Below, one piece after another: positions 51,973 through 61,004 of a stretch of 64,000 nucleotides of DNA. Both the position numbers and the translations under genes were made by a program. How positions within the stretch are numbered: position 1 is the first letter of the stretch; every line of letters begins with the position of its first letter. A model generated the notes under the pieces. That model ran no database searches. It was not told the origin of the DNA and was given only the letters and a program-made list of their open reading frames with translations. This stretch comes from Cyanobacteria bacterium UBA791 (lineage in GTDB: Bacteria > Cyanobacteriota > Vampirovibrionia > Gastranaerophilales > Gastranaerophilaceae), in contig DBIX01000024.1 in the NCBI GenBank assembly GCA_002297005.1, positions 1-64,000 on the forward strand, given 5' to 3'.

Positions 51973-53511
51973 ATGAAAAAAGTCTTTTTATTAGCTTGTA
52001 TATTATTAATAGGAAGCTCTTCTTATGCTCAAACTTGGGTAAATGATGCCCTTACTCTTTTCAAGAAAAATCAAGCCGTAGTTCTTACCGTTAATATGAG
52101 AACTTTTGGAGCAATTGATAAAGATAAAAATGGTATTATACAAAAGAAAAAAGGTGATGCTATTGGAAACTTCGACAATGCACTTTCTCGTCTTGATGAG
52201 ATTTCTGCATTAGGAGTAAACACTCTTCACCTTTTACCAATAAATCCTGTTGGTACTAAAAGAGCAAAAGGAACTGCTGGTTCTGTATTTGCGGTAAAGG
52301 ATTTAACTGCAATTAATCCTGATTTGGGAGATTCTACTTCAACCTCTATTTTATTTTTACAATCAAAAGAGTTTGTAGAAGCCTGTCATAAAAGAAATAT
52401 TAGAGTTCTTGTAGAATTACCAGCTTATGGGGCTTATGATTTGTATTTGAAAAAGCCAAGATGGTTTTTAAAGGATAAAGGTAAAAATTCTATCATAATT
52501 CCTCAACATAAAGATTTGAGAATTTTTAATGCTGGTACAAAATCTACATTAAATATGGATGTGTATAATCAATATGAAAAATATATTGATTTATTGCTAT
52601 CGTTAAATGTGGATGGTGTTGTTGCACAAGATCCATATTTAAAACCTGTTAAATTTTGGAAAAAGCTAATAACTTATACAAAATCGCAAAATCAAAGTTT
52701 TGTTTTTGTTGCAGAAATGAAGAAAAATCAGAAAAGACCGGTAGGTGTCAATGTTCCTTTTACAAAATTGTCAAAACTAATGAATGCCGGCTTTGATGTT
52801 TATTTAGGTGGTTATAATTCGATTTCTGAATGGAAAACTCCTGAGGATGTCTATAAAGTGTTTAAATCTAATAAAAGATATGCTAATAAGTTTAGCTCTC
52901 ACAAATCTGTATTAGCTGATTTTGCGATGTATACAGATGTTGCACCTATTATGGTGGAAGATATTTATTTATCGAAAATGATAATTTGGTTGAGTGCGAC
53001 GTTGCCTGTAAATTCAATTTATACAGATGGTTTTCAAACAGGTGATGATTATAGCTTTGATTGGGCAAATTTAAAGGCTTTTGACTCTAAAACAGATGAT
53101 AAAAACTATTATTCAGAAAGAGGAAAACTTGACCTTTATAATTATTCTAGAAGACCTCAAGGACAATATCCTGAACTGTTTGATGAATTAAAGATGGCAA
53201 ATAAATTTAAACTACAAATGAGTGTGGACATGCCAAATGCGGAATTTGTTATGTTAAAAACTAATTATCCGGATGTTTTTTGCTACGCTATGACAGATAA
53301 AACAACAAATCGTACAGTTTTTGTTGTGGGTAGTTTTGATTTAGAAAATATTAAAAACGTAGAAATTAAAGTTTCTGACTTAAATAAAAAAGCAGTTGTT
53401 AAAAATATTAGAAACTACGCAGAGCCTCAAATTCATAGGGGAAGAATAAATACTCTTTTAGCACCTGCGGATGTACAAGTGTTTGAAATTGAAAACTTTG
53501 CTATTAAATAG
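51973..53511 (+). CDS. Exported alpha-amylase-like protein
   Basis: This 512-residue protein has a signal peptide (MKKVFLLACILLIGSSSYA, then QTW) and a GH13-type barrel: LDEISALGVNTLHLLPINPVG (strand 2 segment), NIRVLVELPAYGAYD (region I position), VDGVVAQDPY (region II position) and FVFVAEM (region III Glu). Most of the usual catalytic-site residues around these are changed, for instance the Asn-His of region I and the Arg two before the nucleophile Asp, so it may be an inactive or binding member. The C-terminal 130 residues look like the beta-sandwich of amylases. The ATG at 51973 is chosen from GGAG 8 bases upstream. It is likely cotranscribed with secDF. Confidence 0.65.
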   Translation: MKKVFLLACILLIGSSSYAQTWVNDALTLFKKNQAVVLTVNMRTFGAIDKDKNGIIQKKKGDAIGNFDNALSRLDEISALGVNTLHLLPINPVGTKRAKGTAGSVFAVKDLTAINPDLGDSTSTSILFLQSKEFVEACHKRNIRVLVELPAYGAYDLYLKKPRWFLKDKGKNSIIIPQHKDLRIFNAGTKSTLNMDVYNQYEKYIDLLLSLNVDGVVAQDPYLKPVKFWKKLITYTKSQNQSFVFVAEMKKNQKRPVGVNVPFTKLSKLMNAGFDVYLGGYNSISEWKTPEDVYKVFKSNKRYANKFSSHKSVLADFAMYTDVAPIMVEDIYLSKMIIWLSATLPVNSIYTDGFQTGDDYSFDWANLKAFDSKTDDKNYYSERGKLDLYNYSRRPQGQYPELFDELKMANKFKLQMSVDMPNAEFVMLKTNYPDVFCYAMTDKTTNRTVFVVGSFDLENIKNVEIKVSDLNKKAVVKNIRNYAEPQIHRGRINTLLAPADVQVFEIENFAIK

Positions 53512-53595
53512 TGTGAATAAATTTTAACAACTCTTGTAAAATAAATATCTTTGGTATATTATAAGTACATAATCATTAGAAAGAAGGAAAATATT

Positions 53596-53787
53596 ATGGC
53601 AAAACATTGTGAAGTATGCGGTAAGAAAACACTTAAATCAGCTAAATTAACATTCTCTCATAAACAACTAGTTAATCGTCAAACTCCAAATTTACAAACA
53701 ATTAGAGTTAATGACAATGGCGTAACTCGTAAAATGACAGTATGTGCAGCTTGCTTAAAAGCAAACAAAGTTCAAAAAGCTGTTTAA
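53596..53787 (+). CDS. rpmB: 50S ribosomal protein L28
   Basis: This 63-residue ribosomal protein starts MAKHCEVCGKKTLKSAKLTF and ends in CAACLKANKV. Two CxxC pairs (CEVC and CAAC) make the zinc-binding form. The ATG at 53596 is supported by AGAAGGAAA and matches the family N-terminus; the in-frame extension upstream is spurious. It is its own unit with a terminator. Confidence 0.95.
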   Translation: MAKHCEVCGKKTLKSAKLTFSHKQLVNRQTPNLQTIRVNDNGVTRKMTVCAACLKANKVQKAV

Positions 53788-53808
53788 TTAAGTTTTATCA
53801 AAAACTTT

Positions 53809-53839
53809 AAAAGAGGAACTTTTACAGGTCCTCTTTTTT
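53809..53839 (+). terminator. Terminator of rpmB
   Basis: AAAAGAGGA pairs with TCCTCTTTT and leads into further T. Confidence 0.8.
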
Positions 53840-53868
53840 AGTGCAAAAGTTTTATAAGAATATTCGAT

Positions 53869-53903
53869 AAAAAAGACTTAGTCCGATTTGAACTAAGTCT
53901 TTT
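53869..53903 (-). terminator. Terminator of the rpsB-tsf operon
   Basis: AAAAGACTTAGT/ACTAAGTCTTTT, a 12-bp stem with a 9-base loop and T tail on the minus strand. Confidence 0.88.
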
Positions 53904-53924
53904 CTTTATGAGTTGTTAATTAAA

Positions 53925-54788
53925 TTAACCTTTGATTTGGCTCATTACTTCATCAGCAAAGTTTTCGCTACGTTTTTCTAAGCCTTCACCCAATGTATAT
54001 CTAACAAATTTAACGATGTTTAATTTGCCTTCGATTAATTGAGCAACTGTTTGGCTAGGATCTTTAACGAAACCTTGTTCTAATAAACATTTTTGAGCTA
54101 AGATTTTGTGTAAACGACCTTCAACGATTTTTTCTCTGATGTTTTCAGGTTTTTTAGCTAAATCTTCTTTACCCATTTCGATACGTTTTTCTTCTTCTCT
54201 TACTTCAGCAGGAATATCTTCTGGTGATAAGAATTCAGGTGCACATGAAGCGATGTGTAAGCATAAATCTTTCATTAAAGCTTCATCTTTAGCATCTGTT
54301 TGAAGTAAAACACCGATTTTACCGTTGTGGATATAAGATGCAACGTTACCCTCAAATCTTTCAAATCTTCTGAAAGTGATTTTTTCACCGATTGAAGCGA
54401 TTTTTTCTTTGATAACGTCTTCAATTTTTTTACCACATTTTTCGCAAGTAGATGCAAGTAAAGCGTCTACGTCTGCTGGGTTTGATTCTTTTACGAAGTC
54501 TGCTAGACATTGGCAAAGTTCTTTAAATTCTTCGTTTTTAGCAACGAAGTCTGTTTCACAGTTAACTTCAACCAATGCACCTGCTTTGTCGTCAACAGAT
54601 GATGCTACAAGACCTTCAGCTGCAATTCTGCCCATTTTCTTTTCTGCAGAAGCGATACCTTTTTGTCTTAAAGCTTCAACTGCTTTTTCCATATCTCCGT
54701 CACATTCTGTTAATGCTTTTTTGCAATCCATCATGCCTGCACCAGTTTTGTCACGAAGTTCTTTTACCATTTGTGCTGTTATTGCCAT
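53925..54788 (-). CDS. tsf: Elongation factor Ts
   Basis: This 287-residue nucleotide-exchange factor for EF-Tu starts with the UBA-like MVKELRDKTGAGMMDCKKAL, followed by the first core block VEVNCETDFVAKN. The C-terminal dimer/coil region (KFVRYTLGEGLEKRSENFADEV) is present. It is the second gene of the rpsB-tsf operon, 22 bases after rpsB. Confidence 0.98.
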   Translation of the reverse strand: MAITAQMVKELRDKTGAGMMDCKKALTECDGDMEKAVEALRQKGIASAEKKMGRIAAEGLVASSVDDKAGALVEVNCETDFVAKNEEFKELCQCLADFVKESNPADVDALLASTCEKCGKKIEDVIKEKIASIGEKITFRRFERFEGNVASYIHNGKIGVLLQTDAKDEALMKDLCLHIASCAPEFLSPEDIPAEVREEEKRIEMGKEDLAKKPENIREKIVEGRLHKILAQKCLLEQGFVKDPSQTVAQLIEGKLNIVKFVRYTLGEGLEKRSENFADEVMSQIKG

Positions 54789-54810
54789 TTTTTATTTCTC
54801 CATTAATTAA

Positions 54811-55572
54811 TTATGCGTTTGCAGTTTCTACGCCTGCATCTTCAGGTTTGATTTCTTCAATTTTTTTAGTTGTGTTAGCTTTTGCTGCTCTTAATTCTTT
54901 ACCTTCAAGAACTGCATCTGCTAATTTTGATGCAACTAATTTGATTGAACGAATTGCGTCATCGTTACCAGGGATAATATAATCGATATTATCTGGGTTA
55001 GCATTTGTATCAGCTAAACAAATAACAGGAATACCTAATTTGTTAGCTTCAAGAATTGCGATGTCTTCTTTTGCTTGGTCAACGATGAAGATTAATTCTG
55101 GTAATCCTCTCATTTCTTTAATACCACCTAAAGTTTTGCTCAATTTAGCAAGTTGTCTGTTCATTTGAGCAATTTCTTTTTTAGGTAATTTTTCAGCATG
55201 ACCGCTAGCGATGAAGCTTTCTAATTCTCTTAATTTGTTAACTCTGCCTCTGATAGTTTCAAAGTTAGTTAACATACCACCTAACCATCTTCTGTTAACG
55301 TAGTATGCACCAGCTCTTGTTGCTTCTTCAGCTACAACATCAGTTGCTTGTTTTTTTGTACCTACGAATAAAACGTTTTTACCTTTTGCAGAATATTCTC
55401 TTACTACGTCGTAAGCTGCATCTAGTAATTCAGAAGTTTTACGTAAGTCGATTACATAAATACCATTTCTTGCACCATAAATATATGGTTTCATTTTTGG
55501 GTTCCATCTTTGTGTTTGGTGTCCGAAGTGTACACCTGCGTCTAAAAGTTCAGTCATTGATGCTACTGGCAT
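54811..55572 (-). CDS. rpsB: 30S ribosomal protein S2
   Basis: This 253-residue protein has the N-terminal SMTELLDAGVHFGHQTQRWNP, RNGIYVIDLRKT, NRRWLGGMLTNF and the C-terminal IDYIIPGNDDAIRSIKL, all hallmark S2 segments. It heads the rpsB-tsf operon with AAGGAGAAGAAAG before the ATG and a long structured leader. Confidence 0.98.
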   Translation of the reverse strand: MPVASMTELLDAGVHFGHQTQRWNPKMKPYIYGARNGIYVIDLRKTSELLDAAYDVVREYSAKGKNVLFVGTKKQATDVVAEEATRAGAYYVNRRWLGGMLTNFETIRGRVNKLRELESFIASGHAEKLPKKEIAQMNRQLAKLSKTLGGIKEMRGLPELIFIVDQAKEDIAILEANKLGIPVICLADTNANPDNIDYIIPGNDDAIRSIKLVASKLADAVLEGKELRAAKANTTKKIEEIKPEDAGVETANA

Positions 55573-55607
55573 CTTTCTTCTCCTTATATTAATGTGTATT
55601 GTACTAC

Positions 55608-55666
55608 GGATTCTAAGACTTCATTCATTTCTGAACTAGGGCTTTGCCTATCAAGTTCTTAGAACC
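55608..55666 (-). promoter_or_regulatory. Structured 5' leader of rpsB
   Basis: In the minus-strand transcript GGTTCTAAGA pairs with TCTTAGAATCC (one bulge) and encloses a second stem GAACT/AGTTC topped by AGGC/GCCT. The element lies between the promoter and the ribosome binding site. Many bacteria control rpsB by S2 binding its own leader, so this is a candidate for the same; that function is inferred. Confidence 0.5.
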
Positions 55667-55672
55667 ATAATA

Positions 55673-55700
55673 ATTATACAATAAACATATTTTCAAGCAA
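55673..55700 (-). promoter_or_regulatory. Promoter of rpsB-tsf
   Basis: On the minus strand TTGCTT, 16 bases, TATAAT, followed within a few bases by the structured leader. Confidence 0.7.
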
Positions 55701-55740
55701 ACTGAACTTCTAAAGTGTTAAGAGTTATGACAGATATGAC

Positions 55741-56580
55741 TTAGTCGTGGTCATGATGAGGCATATCTCTGTATTCTAAACCCATTTGGTCACTTACGTT
55801 TTGTAAAAATTCTTTTGTTGATTGTACAGCTAAATTAAATTGTTGTTGTGTGATTTCATCCCAATAAGGTTCATTTTTACGTGTGATTTTCCCAACGTCC
55901 TTTGTTTCAAGGAAGTTATCGTTGAATAATTGAGTACAACTTCTTGGGTTTCTGATTTCTGGGGTAAAATATTGAGCACAAGTTTCTGCATTGTTATCGG
56001 CAAATTTTTCGTAATCTGTGTGAATTTTTAAGTCGATTGCTTTACCGAAAGCAGAAGTTTCTTGTATATGCTGTGGTTGAGTTACATCTTGTAAGAAGTG
56101 ACAAGCTCTTGCTGCGTTTTCTATTGTAGCTTCGTCGTCTTCATCTTCAATTGCCATATCAATTTTGTCTAAATGGTCGTAATATGCAGATTTTGCATTG
56201 TTTTTACCATTAAAATCCATAAAACTTGCAGAATTGCTATTGTTTGTAACTTTTTTTAATATGTTTGCAGTATTGAACGCACCAAGTCCAAAAGAGCCTA
56301 ATGATTTTAGTCTATCCATCATTGTTGGTGTTTTTTCTTCTGCTTCTTCTTTTAAGTCTTCTTGGTGAGTAAAAATATCTTCTGTTTTATCACCAAAATA
56401 GAAATGTTTATTTGCTAAGAAACCAATATCGTCATAATCAGGTTGTTGTACAAAGTGTTCTAATTTCTCTTTGTATTTTGCAAATTGTGGCATGTCTTGA
56501 ATTGCCGTATCCATAATTACTTTATGGGTATGACAACTCCATCCAAAATTTAAATTATTACGATTTGGGTTTATATTCAT
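55741..56580 (-). CDS. Zinc phospholipase C / S1-P1 nuclease-like protein
   Basis: This 279-residue protein carries the zinc-site pattern of the phospholipase C/P1-nuclease superfamily: Trp14 and His19 (same five-residue spacing as Trp1-His6 of P1 nuclease), an Asp in PDYDD (48-51), His59 in KHFYF, then HFLQDVTQPQH giving His161, Asp165 and His171, and His187 with Glu191. In this fold the Trp must be the N-terminal residue. The Trp here follows a short leader MNINPNRNNLNFG that is no standard signal peptide and matches the motif of the 2-4.5 kb proteins. The ATG at 56580 is chosen from GTGGAG upstream; a TTG five codons earlier lies within that site. The C-terminus is His/Asp-rich. The substrate, phospholipid or nucleic acid, is undetermined. 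Confidence 0.7.
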   Translation of the reverse strand: MNINPNRNNLNFGWSCHTHKVIMDTAIQDMPQFAKYKEKLEHFVQQPDYDDIGFLANKHFYFGDKTEDIFTHQEDLKEEAEEKTPTMMDRLKSLGSFGLGAFNTANILKKVTNNSNSASFMDFNGKNNAKSAYYDHLDKIDMAIEDEDDEATIENAARACHFLQDVTQPQHIQETSAFGKAIDLKIHTDYEKFADNNAETCAQYFTPEIRNPRSCTQLFNDNFLETKDVGKITRKNEPYWDEITQQQFNLAVQSTKEFLQNVSDQMGLEYRDMPHHDHD

Positions 56581-56714
56581 GACACTACTCCACAATTATT
56601 TAATGCGTATAAACCTTAAAAATTGACTGATTTCTTAAATTTGTAAATAATTGTTTACAATTTAAAATTTAGGAATTTTTTTATTTTATCATTATGTGGA
56701 CAAAGGAGATTTTT

Positions 56715-57179
56715 GTGAAAAATTACATTGAAATGAGACCCCATCACTTGTTATGTCTTCCTGGGTACAAAGGTTATGGCTACGATAAGAAACATTCAAA
56801 TAGCTGGGACAGGGTTTCGGCTTCTTTAAAACAGTATCCTGATATGAGAGTTAAAATTGTTTCAGGTCGTGATACTTTATGTACAACTTGCCCTAATGAT
56901 GGCTCAAAAGGTACAACTTGTAATGCAAAACGATTAAACATCCTTGATGAACAAGTTAAAAATTTAATAAATATAAAAGATAACGTTGTTTACAGATTTA
57001 ACGAACTTATGGAAAAAGTTAGAGAGGTTATGACTCCTGAAAAACACAAGGAACTATGTGGTTCTTGTCAATGGAGAAGTAAGGGTTTGTGTAATGATAC
57101 CTTTGAAAAAAGACCAAATGTTGCACCTTATGAACCTCAAGAGGTTGATCCAGAAGACGAGTTTTTGTACGCTGTTTAG
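56715..57179 (+). CDS. DUF1284 domain protein, Cys-rich
   Basis: This 154-residue protein begins with the DUF1284 signature EMRPHHLLCLPGYKGYGYD. It continues with DTLCTTCPNDG and C-x-x-x-R, and ends with CGSCQWRSKGLC; the cysteines probably bind a metal or iron-sulphur cluster. The function is unknown. The start is taken as GTG at 56715 because AAGGAG lies 6 bases before it; an ATG seven codons earlier would put the site inside the coding region. Confidence 0.8.
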   Translation: MKNYIEMRPHHLLCLPGYKGYGYDKKHSNSWDRVSASLKQYPDMRVKIVSGRDTLCTTCPNDGSKGTTCNAKRLNILDEQVKNLINIKDNVVYRFNELMEKVREVMTPEKHKELCGSCQWRSKGLCNDTFEKRPNVAPYEPQEVDPEDEFLYAV

Positions 57180-57184
57180 TTTGC

Positions 57185-57212
57185 TTGAAAAAGATATGCC
57201 AAGTGATATAAT
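57185..57212 (+). promoter_or_regulatory. Promoter of uvrA
   Basis: TTGAAA, 16 bases, TATAAT preceded by TGA, ending 9 bases before the uvrA ATG with no ribosome binding site between. No LexA-type operator is obvious. Confidence 0.65.
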
Positions 57213-57221
57213 GTTGTCGTT

Positions 57222-60050
57222 ATGAGTGAAAAAATAGTTATAAAAGGTGCTAAGGAAAATAATTTAAAGGATGTTTCTCTAGAACTTCCTAAAAATGAGC
57301 TGATTGTTTTTACTGGCGTTTCTGGTTCAGGTAAAAGTTCTTTAGCTTTTGATACTATTTTTGCAGAAGGTCAAAGACGTTATGTTGAAAGCCTTTCGAC
57401 TTATGCTCGTCAATTCTTAGGTCAAATGGATAAACCTAATGTGGAAAGTATAGATGGACTTTCTCCAGCTATTTCAATTGACCAAAAATCAACAAGTAAC
57501 AACCCTCGTTCTACTGTTGGTACTGTTACAGAAATTTATGATTATTTAAGACTTTTGTACGCTAGAATTGGAACTCCGTATTGTCCAAATTGTGGTAGTG
57601 AAATTAAGCCTCAATCAATAGATGAAATAGTAAACTCTGTTATGCAATTACCTGATGGTACAAAAATTCAAGTTATGTCACCTATTGCAAAAGGTAAAAA
57701 AGGCGAATTCCAAAATGTCTTTTCTGAACTAATTCAAGAGGGGTTTGTAAGAGTTAAGGTTGATGGCGAAATTTATAACCTTGATGAAGATGAAATAAAA
57801 TTAGCAAAAACTCAAAAACACGATATTGATGTCGTTGTGGATAGGCTTGTTATAAAAGATAGTATTCAATCAAGACTTGCAGATAGTATTCAAATAGCAC
57901 TTCAAAAAGCTGATGGTATTTGTAAGATTGATAATGTTTCTGATAAGACTGAAAAAATTTATAGTGAAAAACTTGCTTGTAGCAAATGTAATATAAGTTT
58001 TGATGAACTTGCTCCTCGTATCTTTAGTTTTAATAACCCTTACGGAGCTTGTGAAAAATGTGGTGGTATTGGGGTTGATTATAAGCTTGACCCTGATTTG
58101 ATTGTTCCGGACAAGGATAAATCTCTTGCTGAGGGTGCAATTTTTCCTTGGACAAAAACCTCAAACTCATACTATGACGATTTATTAAAATCTGTTTGTT
58201 TAGCTTTTAAAATCGATTATAATGCACCTTTTAAAGATTTATCTGAGAAAGAACAAGATATAATCTTGAACGGTAGTGATACTCCAATAATGATTACTGT
58301 TAAAGATTTTGGGACTAAACGTTATAGAACAAGATATAGTCATTATGAGGGTGTTATTCCGTTTTTAGAAAGAAGATACAACGAAACTTCAGGTGATTAT
58401 TGGATAGAAGAAATTCAAAAATATATGATTATGAAACCTTGCCCAAAATGTCATGGTGCAAGATTAAAACCTTTTCCGTTGGCCGTAAAAATCAATGGAA
58501 AAAACATTTATGAATTTACTAAAATGCCAGTAAATGAAGAATTTGATTTTATTTCAAACCTATATTTGGATTTATCTGAATATCAATTAACTATTGCAAA
58601 ACAAATTCTTGATGAAATTCGTTCAAGACTAAAATTCTTAATTGATGTAGGTTTGAATTATCTTGATTTGGCAAGAATGGCATCAACGCTATCAGGTGGA
58701 GAAGCTCAAAGGATTCGTCTTGCAACTCAAATAGGTAGCGGGCTTTCAGGTGTTCTTTACGTTCTTGATGAGCCGTCAATAGGTTTGCACCAAAGAGATA
58801 ATGACCAACTTATCAAGACTCTTGTAAAATTACGAAATCTTGGTAATACCTTGATTGTCGTTGAGCACGATGAGGATACAATAAAATCTGCTGATTATAT
58901 TGTAGATATTGGACCAAAAGCTGGTATTGATGGCGGTTATGTTGTAGCAAAAGGTACTCAAGAAGATATTATTGCAGAGAAGAATTCTATTACAGGTAAA
59001 TACTTGAGTGGCGAAAAATTTATTCCTATTCCTGAAAAAATCAGAGAGGGTAATGGCGAATATTTAAGAGTTAGAAATGCACACTTGAATAACTTGAAAA
59101 ATCTTGATATAGATATACCTTTGGGTAAAATTGTTGTGCTAACAGGTGTTTCCGGTTCTGGTAAATCAACTTTGATGCAAGATTTAATTTTTGAATACGC
59201 AAAACATAAATTGAGAAAAAATAAACCAAAACCTCAAGGTGTTGATTCAATAGAGGGTTTTGAAAATATTGATAAGATTATTGATATTGACCAATCCCCA
59301 ATAGGTAGAACGCCACGTTCAAATCCGGCAACTTATACAGATGTGTTCACTCATATTAGAGATTTGTTTGCAAAAACAAATGAAGCTAAAATGCGTGGTT
59401 ATAAGGCTGGTAGATTTAGTTTTAATGTAAAGGGCGGACGTTGTGAAGCTTGTAAAGGTGATGGTGTTTTAAAAATTGAAATGAACTTCTTGTCTGATGT
59501 TTATGTAAAATGTGATGTCTGCAAGGGTAAACGCTATAACCGTGAAACTTTAGAAGTTAAATATAAAGGTAAAACTATTTCTGATGTGCTTGATATGTCT
59601 GTAAAAGAAGCTCTTGAATTTTTCGATAGTGTTCCAAATATTAAGAAAAAACTTCAAACTTTAAATGATGTTGGTTTGGATTATATTAAGCTAGGACAAA
59701 GTGCTACAACTCTATCAGGTGGTGAAGCTCAAAGAATTAAGCTTGCAAGCGAATTGAACAAGCGTTCAACTGGTAAAACTCTTTACTTAATGGATGAACC
59801 ATCTGTTGGTTTGCATTGGTCTGATTTGGATAAACTTATTAAAATCATTCAGCAACTTGCAGATAGCGGAAATACTATTTTAATCATTGAACACAATATG
59901 GATTTGATTAAGGTTGCAGATTACATTATTGATTTAGGACCAGAAGGTGGTAATGCTGGGGGTCAAATCGTTGCTACGGGTACACCTAAAGAGGTTTCTA
60001 AAAATAAGAAATCTTATACAGGTAAATATTTACGTAAATATTTTGAATAG
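57222..60050 (+). CDS. uvrA: Excinuclease ABC subunit A
   Basis: This 942-residue damage-recognition ATPase has two ABC modules: GVSGSGKSSLAFDTI near residue 30 with LSGGEAQRIRLATQ, and GVSGSGKSTLMQDL near 645 with LSGGEAQRIKLASE. Zinc modules are marked by CPNC, CSKC/CEKC and CEAC/CDVC pairs, including the one in the second module that contacts DNA. Its promoter is very close, so the transcript has almost no leader. Confidence 0.98.
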   Translation: MSEKIVIKGAKENNLKDVSLELPKNELIVFTGVSGSGKSSLAFDTIFAEGQRRYVESLSTYARQFLGQMDKPNVESIDGLSPAISIDQKSTSNNPRSTVGTVTEIYDYLRLLYARIGTPYCPNCGSEIKPQSIDEIVNSVMQLPDGTKIQVMSPIAKGKKGEFQNVFSELIQEGFVRVKVDGEIYNLDEDEIKLAKTQKHDIDVVVDRLVIKDSIQSRLADSIQIALQKADGICKIDNVSDKTEKIYSEKLACSKCNISFDELAPRIFSFNNPYGACEKCGGIGVDYKLDPDLIVPDKDKSLAEGAIFPWTKTSNSYYDDLLKSVCLAFKIDYNAPFKDLSEKEQDIILNGSDTPIMITVKDFGTKRYRTRYSHYEGVIPFLERRYNETSGDYWIEEIQKYMIMKPCPKCHGARLKPFPLAVKINGKNIYEFTKMPVNEEFDFISNLYLDLSEYQLTIAKQILDEIRSRLKFLIDVGLNYLDLARMASTLSGGEAQRIRLATQIGSGLSGVLYVLDEPSIGLHQRDNDQLIKTLVKLRNLGNTLIVVEHDEDTIKSADYIVDIGPKAGIDGGYVVAKGTQEDIIAEKNSITGKYLSGEKFIPIPEKIREGNGEYLRVRNAHLNNLKNLDIDIPLGKIVVLTGVSGSGKSTLMQDLIFEYAKHKLRKNKPKPQGVDSIEGFENIDKIIDIDQSPIGRTPRSNPATYTDVFTHIRDLFAKTNEAKMRGYKAGRFSFNVKGGRCEACKGDGVLKIEMNFLSDVYVKCDVCKGKRYNRETLEVKYKGKTISDVLDMSVKEALEFFDSVPNIKKKLQTLNDVGLDYIKLGQSATTLSGGEAQRIKLASELNKRSTGKTLYLMDEPSVGLHWSDLDKLIKIIQQLADSGNTILIIEHNMDLIKVADYIIDLGPEGGNAGGQIVATGTPKEVSKNKKSYTGKYLRKYFE

Positions 60051-60071
60051 TTTTTCGCAACATGGTATAAT
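60043..60071 (+). promoter_or_regulatory. Promoter inside the 3' end of uvrA
   Basis: TTGAAT, 17 bases, TATAAT preceded by TGG, overlapping the last codons of uvrA. It ends 6 bases before the next ATG, so that gene should have a leaderless transcript of its own. Confidence 0.65.
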
Positions 60072-60077
60072 CCCTCT

Positions 60078-60992
60078 ATGAGAAAATTATTACTAAAAGT
60101 ATTATTTTATCTATTACTTTTCAAAAAGGCTTTTTATTTATTTGTGTATCCGTTATTTACAGGGTCAAGATTGTTTAAGCCTATAAGATTATCTATGGAG
60201 AATTACTTAATCTTCCAGCCTGCAAAATTGCGTGCACAAAAGGTTGATAAATCATTGTTGAAAAAGTTTATACCTCAAAGATTTGTCACAAAAGACGGTG
60301 CAAGGTTATATGCTTGGTATTTCCCACCAAAAGAAAATAGACCTGTTGTTTTATTTTTCCATGGACAAGCGGAATCAATTCTTTCTCATCAAGATGTTGC
60401 TAAATATTGTTTAGCTCATAACTTGGGCTTATTTATGCTAAGTTATAGGGGGCATTATAAAAGTTGGGGTTTGCCGTCAGAAAAAGGTGTTTATTTAGAT
60501 GCTCAGACAGCATTAGAACGCATTGAAGAACTTGGTACAAAAAGAGAAAACGTTATCGTTTGGGGACATTCTCTAGGTACTACTGTTGCGATGGAAACTG
60601 CAAAAAATAACAACGTTAAAGCCCTTATCTTACAATCTCCTATCAAGGATATTAAATCTGCTGCGATTGATATTTCAAAATTCTATTTTAAAAGAATGCG
60701 TTTATATACGTTAAGAGCAATTTCTCAGCACTTGATTAAGGCTTGTCCTTTAATTCAAAAATTTGATAATGTATCAAAAATTTCAAAAGTTAAATGTCCA
60801 ATTTTGATTATGCATTCTAAATCAGATAGAATTGCACCTTATTACAATTCAATGGCACTTGCGAATGAGAACGAAAATGCAGAACTTTTCTTGTCTAGAA
60901 AAGGTAATCATTGGCTAACAGATTGGTGTCTTGATAGAGTGACTGAATTTATTGACAAAATTACAAACGAAGATTCAATACCTGCAAAATAG
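60078..60992 (+). CDS. Alpha/beta hydrolase, membrane-anchored
   Basis: This 304-residue protein has an N-terminal hydrophobic helix (LLLKVLFYLLLFKKAFYLFVY) and an alpha/beta-hydrolase domain. FFHGQAES forms the oxyanion segment, VWGHSLGTTVA the nucleophile elbow (Ser), MHSKSDRIAP the Asp and RKGNHW the His. It resembles the Bem46/ABHD13 group of serine hydrolases whose substrates are mostly unknown. There is no ribosome binding site; the start lies 6 bases after a -10 box. trpS follows after 12 bases. Confidence 0.85.
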   Translation: MRKLLLKVLFYLLLFKKAFYLFVYPLFTGSRLFKPIRLSMENYLIFQPAKLRAQKVDKSLLKKFIPQRFVTKDGARLYAWYFPPKENRPVVLFFHGQAESILSHQDVAKYCLAHNLGLFMLSYRGHYKSWGLPSEKGVYLDAQTALERIEELGTKRENVIVWGHSLGTTVAMETAKNNNVKALILQSPIKDIKSAAIDISKFYFKRMRLYTLRAISQHLIKACPLIQKFDNVSKISKVKCPILIMHSKSDRIAPYYNSMALANENENAELFLSRKGNHWLTDWCLDRVTEFIDKITNEDSIPAK

Positions 60993-61004
60993 TACGGAGT
61001 TTTT

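Noticed and set aside
54376..54982. Plus-strand open frames opposite tsf and rpsB
   Set aside because: They mirror conserved ribosomal genes and encode Leu/Ser-rich sequence with no start signals.
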